Part shown: positions 15,215 through 19,611 of the stretch, one piece after another | Layout of the letters: every line of letters begins with the position of its first letter | How positions within the stretch are numbered: position 1 is the first letter of the stretch | Source of the DNA: Deltaproteobacteria bacterium | GTDB lineage: Bacteria; UBA10199; DSSB01 | Length of the DNA stretch: 19,611 bases | Direction of reading: 5' to 3' | NCBI GenBank assembly: GCA_021414045.1 | Contig: JAIOPF010000024.1 | Coordinates: 1-19,611, forward strand | Position numbers and translations under genes: made by a program | The notes under the pieces: model-generated | The model's database searches: none | What the model was told of the DNA's origin: nothing | The model's input: only the letters and a program-made list of their open reading frames with translations

Positions 15215-15247
15215 AAAAAAGGCCCTTCGGAAGACCGAAGAGCCTTT
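15212..15247. terminator. Intrinsic terminator between convergent genes, strongest on the minus strand
   Basis: AAAGGC-C-CTTCGG (15218-15230) pairs with CCGAAG-A-GCCTTT (15235-15247) around an AAGA loop: 12 pairs with one mismatch. On the minus strand the stem runs into eight U's (15213-15220), a full terminator for the lipoprotein gene. On the plus strand only CTTTAAG follows, so it is a weak terminator for the gene ending at 15214, whose TAA overlaps the A-run. Confidence 0.88.
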
Positions 15248-15269
15248 AAGAAATGATATCAATGACGGA

Positions 15270-15920
15270 CTAGTCGCAAGAAACCGTGCCGCTAGGAACG
15301 CCGCCGGTCAGCGCGAGCTGGACGTTGTCATAGACGCAGGTCGTGTTTCCCTCGGCGCATTCACCCGCGATGGAATTGTTGATGGTGACGGTTCCGGTCG
15401 TGGGATTCGTGAAATCGGGGATATTGAGCACCACCGAATAGTTGTCGAAGGTGACCACGCAGCCGTTGGCTCCAACGTCTCCATCGATCGTGTAGTCATA
15501 GTTCAGCGAGGGAAGGGTGGTATCAACGGTGCCAATGACGCTCACCGAACCGTCCAACAGGTTGCAGCCGTCGAAATTCATGTCGAGGTCGAAGGTGGTC
15601 GGGCTGCCGCTGGTGACGTCACCCGAAACGATGAAGGTTCCGCCGCCGATGCAAGGGACGCTGGTCACGTCCACGGAGGTGAATTTCAAGGCGGCCCCGG
15701 CCGCGGCCGTGGCCTGCTGGATTCCGACTTGAGCGTTCGCTTGAGTCGCGGAACCCGTCGACTGAGTGTCGGCTTGAGGATTGCCCGTGCCGGTACCCGG
15801 ATTGATGTTGCCGCTGTTGTTTCCGTTGTTTCCGCCGTTGCCGTCGCCGCAAGCGACCATGCCGATCAATGCCGAAGTCAACACCGCACACTTAAAAAAT
15901 GGAATAGCCCTACGATTCAT
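15270..15920 (-). CDS. Secreted lipoprotein with six mature cysteines, unknown function
   Basis: 216 residues. A signal peptide with the lipobox MVAC places the lipidated Cys at 24. After it come a Gly/Asn linker (25-47) and a Gln/Thr/Ala segment (48-78). A beta-rich domain (79-216) follows, with cysteines at 90, 119, 154, 188, 195 and 215 that could form three disulfides. Repeated patterns such as DGSVSVIGTVDTT and TGTVTINNSIAGEC suggest a small beta-sandwich. It should be anchored to the outer or inner membrane facing the periplasm or outside. GGGAG precedes the ATG at a suitable distance, and a strong terminator follows. I recognise no family. Confidence 0.82.
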   Translation of the reverse strand: MNRRAIPFFKCAVLTSALIGMVACGDGNGGNNGNNSGNINPGTGTGNPQADTQSTGSATQANAQVGIQQATAAAGAALKFTSVDVTSVPCIGGGTFIVSGDVTSGSPTTFDLDMNFDGCNLLDGSVSVIGTVDTTLPSLNYDYTIDGDVGANGCVVTFDNYSVVLNIPDFTNPTTGTVTINNSIAGECAEGNTTCVYDNVQLALTGGVPSGTVSCD

Positions 15921-16004
15921 CCTGAATCTCCCTTCAGAGATAGTGGTTATTGTTTTGGGGAGGGCGGTATGTATTCACTTACGAGGCGTCGAGCAAGGAA
16001 AAAG

Positions 16005-16892
16005 TCATGGCGCGGCGCGGCGATTCTCGAAAAGAAAGGCCGTCCAGCCCTTTCGGTTGACCGCTTTTCGGCAGCGCAAGCCACGATAGGCGCGAAGGAT
16101 CTCGTCGCGATCTCGGTACAATAAGCCCGTGAGAATGAGACTTCCGCCCTTGGCCAAGCGGGCCACCAGCAGGGGGCGCAACTCCAACAAGACGTTCAAG
16201 ACGATGTTGGAGACGATCACGGGAAATTTAGTTTTCACTCCCTTGAGGTTTTCTTGCAATTGAACGCCGCGGATTTGATTGATATCAAGGTTTTCGCGAG
16301 CGACGACCAAGGCTTCGGGATCATTGTCGACGGCCAAGACCTTTGCCGCGCCGAGACGCCTCGAAACCATCGCTAGAATTCCCGTTCCACAGCCCATATC
16401 GAGCACCGACGGGCACTTGAGGCCTTCCAAGGCCTCGGACAACAGTTCGGCCGCCAATTGGGTGGTCGTATGGGTACCGGTGCCGAAGGCGAGACCGGAT
16501 TGGATGTACAGGGTGTCGGACGCTTTGCGGCTGGGGAGGATTCCACGGGGATCGACCATCAAACGCGAGGGATGTTTTTGCAGCAATGGGAAGGGCTTTA
16601 ACATCCGCTGGTATTTTTCGATCCAACGCTGGTCCCGGATTTTTCGTTCCTTGAGCGCGCGAAAGACCTTGCGGCCCACAAAATCTTTTTCCCAAGCGCG
16701 AATCTCGGTGGCTAGCTTGTCGAAACGGAAGCCCTTGGGCAATTGGGCCTTGAGCTGGATGCCGTCCCGCCCGCGCCGATGCTCGGTGGTCAAGATGCCC
16801 CTTTGATAAAGGACGCCTATCGCGAGATCAAGGTCCCGCGAGGCCAAGCGGGCTTCCAGTTGAGAGAAAATTTTATTTGGGCGAGGTTTCAT
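16005..16892 (-). CDS. prmA: Ribosomal protein L11 methyltransferase PrmA
   Basis: 295 residues, the usual size. PrmA trimethylates ribosomal protein L11 using SAM. Seen: the substrate/cofactor loop LAFGTGTHTTTQL (134-146), SAM motif I VLDMGCGTGILAM (163-175), the acidic VLAVDNDPEA (185-194) and VSNIVLNVLLEL (227-238), the NI-x-L segment that holds the substrate amine. The first 100 residues (substrate-recognition domain) are shorter on motifs and more basic than in E. coli but in place. It diverges from the MMPL exporter with a 50-base gap and ends 84 bases before the lipoprotein start. Members with this signature can also be named 50S L11 methyltransferase-like; I am fairly sure of PrmA. 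Confidence 0.9.
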   Translation of the reverse strand: MKPRPNKIFSQLEARLASRDLDLAIGVLYQRGILTTEHRRGRDGIQLKAQLPKGFRFDKLATEIRAWEKDFVGRKVFRALKERKIRDQRWIEKYQRMLKPFPLLQKHPSRLMVDPRGILPSRKASDTLYIQSGLAFGTGTHTTTQLAAELLSEALEGLKCPSVLDMGCGTGILAMVSRRLGAAKVLAVDNDPEALVVARENLDINQIRGVQLQENLKGVKTKFPVIVSNIVLNVLLELRPLLVARLAKGGSLILTGLLYRDRDEILRAYRGLRCRKAVNRKGWTAFLFENRRAAP

Positions 16893-16942
16893 GATAGGCG
16901 ATCCTTACCCGATTCATACTTTAAGCTGAAACGAGATTTTTT

Positions 16943-19060
16943 TTGAAAGCCTTTTTCCATCGTTTCGTCCGGTTCCTGCTGAAATTTTACGGGTGGGTGC
17001 TATTGGCGACCCTGATCGCCGCTGGATTCTCCTTCCCACGGATGATTCATCTTTTCAAGACGATCAGCACCGATCCGGTCGATCTGCTTCCCAAGGATTC
17101 CCCCAGCGTCCAAGCGTTGCTGCGGATGGACCGAGAGCTCGATTTCAAGGACATGGAGGAAAAGTACAAAAAACGCTACGGGGCCGAGGAAGCTTCGAGC
17201 GAATACTACGTCAGTCCCAACGGAAAAATTTTCGCGATCTACGTCGAGTCCAAGAAAGCCAATCTCAATTTAGCCGAAGAACGGACTTTCCAAGACGTGG
17301 TGCGGAAGATCGCCGAGGGCGTGGATCTCAAGGCCTATTCGCCGGACATGAAGCTCTATTTCGGAGGGTCCACGCGGGTGATGGAATACCGCGCGCTCAT
17401 CCACGACCTCAAGCTTTCCGGGACCATTTCGGGGATTTTGATTTTTTTGCCCCTGTTGCTAAGGTTCCGGCGGCCGGTCTTCGTCCTGCTCATATTTTTG
17501 CCGCTCATGTTGGGAATCCCCATCGGCCTCGCTTTGTCGTCGCTCTGGGTCCCCAAATTGAACGTCACGACGTCCTTCCTTTTCGCCATCCTCGGCGGAT
17601 TGGGCGTCGAGACCGGCATCCATCTATTTTCGCGCTATTATGAGATGCGCTCGGCGGGGGAGAAGCTCGAGGACACCCTGGCCGATATCTACCTCTCTTT
17701 AGGCCCGGCGGTATTGACCGCCGTCGCTTCCTTGGCGGTTACATTTTTATTCATGACCTTCAGCGATTTTCGGGGGTTCAGCGAATTTGGCCTGATCTCC
17801 GGCATCGGCCTATGGGTGCTTTTCATCGTCTACTTCACTTTTTTTCCAGCATTGCTCATCCTCAGTGAAAAAATACGTCTGCTCAAGTTCGGCGGCGCCA
17901 TCCAGGAATACCAAGGCAATGTCCGGTTCAGCCCTGGGTTCGTGAGGACGGTGTTGGTGATCTTCAGCCTTATTACCGTCTTTTCCCTGCTCGCCACGCC
18001 TTTTCTCGGCTTCGAATACGATTCCAAGAAAATTCGCGCCGACACCTCCGAAAACCGCATCGCGAAACAACGGCAGAGGGTGACAGCCGGGGAGCGGGTG
18101 AGCACCCCCGCGGCCGTACTCATACAAAGCCAGGCTCAAGCCGACGCCATCAAGGCCGCGGTCGAGAAAATTCGGGACTCGAATCCCGCAACCACTTTGC
18201 AGGGAACCAACTCCGTCTATAGCCTGGTCCCGGATCAACAACTCGAAAAAACCGCGGTGATTCGCGAGATTCAAGCCCTGCTCGAGGACGATACCATCAA
18301 GCTGGTCCCCGACGATAAGCGACAGGATCTGGATCGATTCAAGAAGAGCCTTGCCGAGACCGCTCCTTTCACGGCCGAGGCGGTTCCGAGGGAGATCGAA
18401 GACCGTTTCCTCGGCGACAGGACCATCCCAGGGAGCCTGATGCTGATCTTGCCCAAGCCGCGCCTCGAATTGGACGACGGACGCAATGCCCTGGCTTTCT
18501 CCAAAGAAATAGGGCGTCTCGAGACCTCGGCTGGCACCTTTCAGGCCAGCAGCGACGCCATCATTTTCGCTGAGGTCTTGAGGACGATGTTTCGCGATTC
18601 GAAAAAGGTCTTGGTGATTTCGGTCTTAAGCGTCTTTCTCTTCGTCTTCCTGGATTTTCGGAACCTTCGGAAGAGCCTCTTGGTGATGTTTTCCATCTTG
18701 GCCGGCGTTTTTTGGGTTTTCGGCGTGATGTACCTCACGGGTCTCAAGTTGAACCTCTACAATATGGTCATGATTCCCGCCGTGATGGGCATGAGCATCG
18801 ACAACAGCATCCACGTTTTCCACCGATACGAAGAGCTGGGGAAGGGCTCTTTGTCCAAGGTTTTGAGCACCACCGGAATCTCCGCGATGCTCGCTTCCTT
18901 TACTAACGCCGCCGGGTTCTTCGGGCTGGTTTTCTGCACTCATGGCGGCTTGAAGTCGATGGGTTTACTCGCCACGATTGGTTTGGGTACCTGCCTGATC
19001 ACGACCTTATTGTACTTGCCCATGATCCTGCAGTTTTTAGAAGGGCGACGGAGGGACTGA
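16943..19060 (+). CDS. RND superfamily exporter, MMPL family
   Basis: 705 residues with the duplicated RND/MMPL plan: helix 1 (about 15-32), extracytoplasmic loop 1 (about 33-155), helices 2-6 (about 156-308), helix 7 (about 333-352), loop 2 (about 353-553) and helices 8-12 (about 554-698). The signature GGLGVETGIHLFSRYYE (218-234) recurs in the second half as GMSIDNSIHVFHRYEE (616-631); the acidic residues there are the likely proton-relay sites. Such proteins move lipids or hydrophobic compounds across the inner membrane using the proton gradient. The substrate is not visible. It starts at TTG (16943): an in-frame TAA lies at 16922-16924 and no ATG or GTG occurs between that stop and this TTG. 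The ribosome site is poor. Confidence 0.9.
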   Translation: MKAFFHRFVRFLLKFYGWVLLATLIAAGFSFPRMIHLFKTISTDPVDLLPKDSPSVQALLRMDRELDFKDMEEKYKKRYGAEEASSEYYVSPNGKIFAIYVESKKANLNLAEERTFQDVVRKIAEGVDLKAYSPDMKLYFGGSTRVMEYRALIHDLKLSGTISGILIFLPLLLRFRRPVFVLLIFLPLMLGIPIGLALSSLWVPKLNVTTSFLFAILGGLGVETGIHLFSRYYEMRSAGEKLEDTLADIYLSLGPAVLTAVASLAVTFLFMTFSDFRGFSEFGLISGIGLWVLFIVYFTFFPALLILSEKIRLLKFGGAIQEYQGNVRFSPGFVRTVLVIFSLITVFSLLATPFLGFEYDSKKIRADTSENRIAKQRQRVTAGERVSTPAAVLIQSQAQADAIKAAVEKIRDSNPATTLQGTNSVYSLVPDQQLEKTAVIREIQALLEDDTIKLVPDDKRQDLDRFKKSLAETAPFTAEAVPREIEDRFLGDRTIPGSLMLILPKPRLELDDGRNALAFSKEIGRLETSAGTFQASSDAIIFAEVLRTMFRDSKKVLVISVLSVFLFVFLDFRNLRKSLLVMFSILAGVFWVFGVMYLTGLKLNLYNMVMIPAVMGMSIDNSIHVFHRYEELGKGSLSKVLSTTGISAMLASFTNAAGFFGLVFCTHGGLKSMGLLATIGLGTCLITTLLYLPMILQFLEGRRRD

Positions 19061-19065
19061 TGTCG

Positions 19066-19611
19066 CTATTCGAAAACGACGGTTTTGTTGTAATAGGTGA
19101 GCACCCGGTGCTCGACGTGCATGCGGACCGCGTGGGCCAAGGCGATCTTTTCCTGGTCCCGGCCCTTGCGAATCAAGTCTTCGACGCGGTCGCGATGGGT
19201 CACGCGGGAGACGCTTTGCTCGATGATGGGGCCGTTGTCGAGCTCGGCCGTGACGTAATGGCTGGTGGCACCGATCAGTTTGACGCCCCGCGCATAGGCC
19301 TGATGGTAGGGCTTGCCGCCGATGAAGGCCGGTAAAAAAGAGTGATGGATGTTGATGATGGCGTTGGGATAGGCCTCGACGAAGGCCGGACTCAAGACTT
19401 GCATGTACCGGGCGAGAACAACTAGGTCGACGCGGTGCTGCTTGAGCAGGTCCAGCTGCCTTTTTTCGGCCTCGACCTTGTTCGCGGCCGTCACGGATAC
19501 GACCTCGAAGGGAATTCCGAAGTGCTTCGCGACGTCCCGAAGGTCGGGATGGTTGCTCAAGATGAGGGGGATTTCGACGTCGATCTCGCCCAGGGTGTGG
19601 CGCACCAACAA
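19066..19611 (-). CDS. purU: Formyltetrahydrofolate deformylase PurU (N-terminus outside window)
   Basis: The 181 residues inside the window are the catalytic formyl-transferase-fold domain, open to the right edge. The N-terminal ACT domain and true start lie beyond. PurU hydrolyses 10-formyl-THF to formate and THF, supplying formate for purine synthesis and balancing one-carbon pools. Seen: [11 protein letters not shown], the catalytic stretch [20 protein letters not shown], then [20 protein letters not shown], which holds the family His/Asp pair, and the usual ending with [12 protein letters not shown]. The first codon in view is TTG and is internal. The stop lies five bases from the MMPL stop on the other strand. 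Confidence 0.95.
   Translation of the reverse strand: MLVRHTLGEIDVEIPLILSNHPDLRDVAKHFGIPFEVVSVTAANKVEAEKRQLDLLKQHRVDLVVLARYMQVLSPAFVEAYPNAIINIHHSFLPAFIGGKPYHQAYARGVKLIGATSHYVTAELDNGPIIEQSVSRVTHRDRVEDLIRKGRDQEKIALAHAVRMHVEHRVLTYYNKTVVFE

Noticed and set aside
1..19611. CRISPR arrays, insertion sequences, phage or toxin-antitoxin genes, tRNA or rRNA genes
   Set aside because: No regularly spaced repeats, transposase, integrase or phage motifs, small toxin/antitoxin pairs or RNA-gene signatures were found in the reading of both strands.

Overview
The window looks like chromosomal DNA of a Gram-negative, moderately GC-rich bacterium. Signs of a two-membrane cell are an FtsB-type divisome protein, a lipobox lipoprotein, a Sec-exported protein and an RND/MMPL exporter. 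Gene style and content (ruvCAB with yebC, a proteobacterial-type RNase D with HRDC, PurU, an HSD17B10-like SDR) would fit an uncultured deltaproteobacterial-grade lineage. That placement is inference and weak. No tRNA, rRNA, insertion sequence, phage gene or CRISPR array was seen, and no gene-free stretch exceeds 300 bases.

Layout. Bases 1-119 hold the Pro/Ala-rich tail of a plus-strand gene. It ends at a near-perfect bidirectional terminator shared with a minus-strand cold-shock gene (207-416). From 14083 down to 635 almost everything is on the minus strand in one closely packed series. In transcription order it is: MFS transporter, small exported protein, RNase D, SDR dehydrogenase, RsmE, glycerophosphodiester phosphodiesterase, tandem-RDD membrane protein, a degenerate AMP-binding-like protein, YebC, RuvC, RuvA, a DUF4153 membrane protein, RuvB and FtsB. 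Several joints are 4-base stop/start overlaps or gaps under 25 bases, so at least two long operons are likely (rnd to the AMP-binding-like gene; yebC to ftsB).

Right of 14083 the strands alternate. An unknown membrane-anchored plus-strand protein (14237-15214) faces a cysteine-rich lipoprotein (15270-15920, minus) across a terminator. PrmA (minus) diverges from an MMPL exporter (plus). The exporter converges, with 5 bases between stops, on a purU gene cut by the window edge.

Most of the window is housekeeping: Holliday-junction processing (RuvABC), ribosome modification (RsmE, PrmA), RNA processing (RNase D), septation (FtsB), phospholipid head-group turnover (GDPD) and one-carbon metabolism (PurU). 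The parts worth a second look are two defects in the same ruv operon and a few odd proteins. RuvB has an in-frame internal gap of about 39 residues that removes the sensor-2 part of the ATPase. YebC is broken by one extra A in a homopolymer. The odd proteins are an AMP-binding-like protein with neither P-loop nor C-terminal domain, a double-RDD protein with an Ig-like tail, and three proteins I cannot assign. I see no clear multi-gene novel system; the RuvB variant is the strongest single anomaly.
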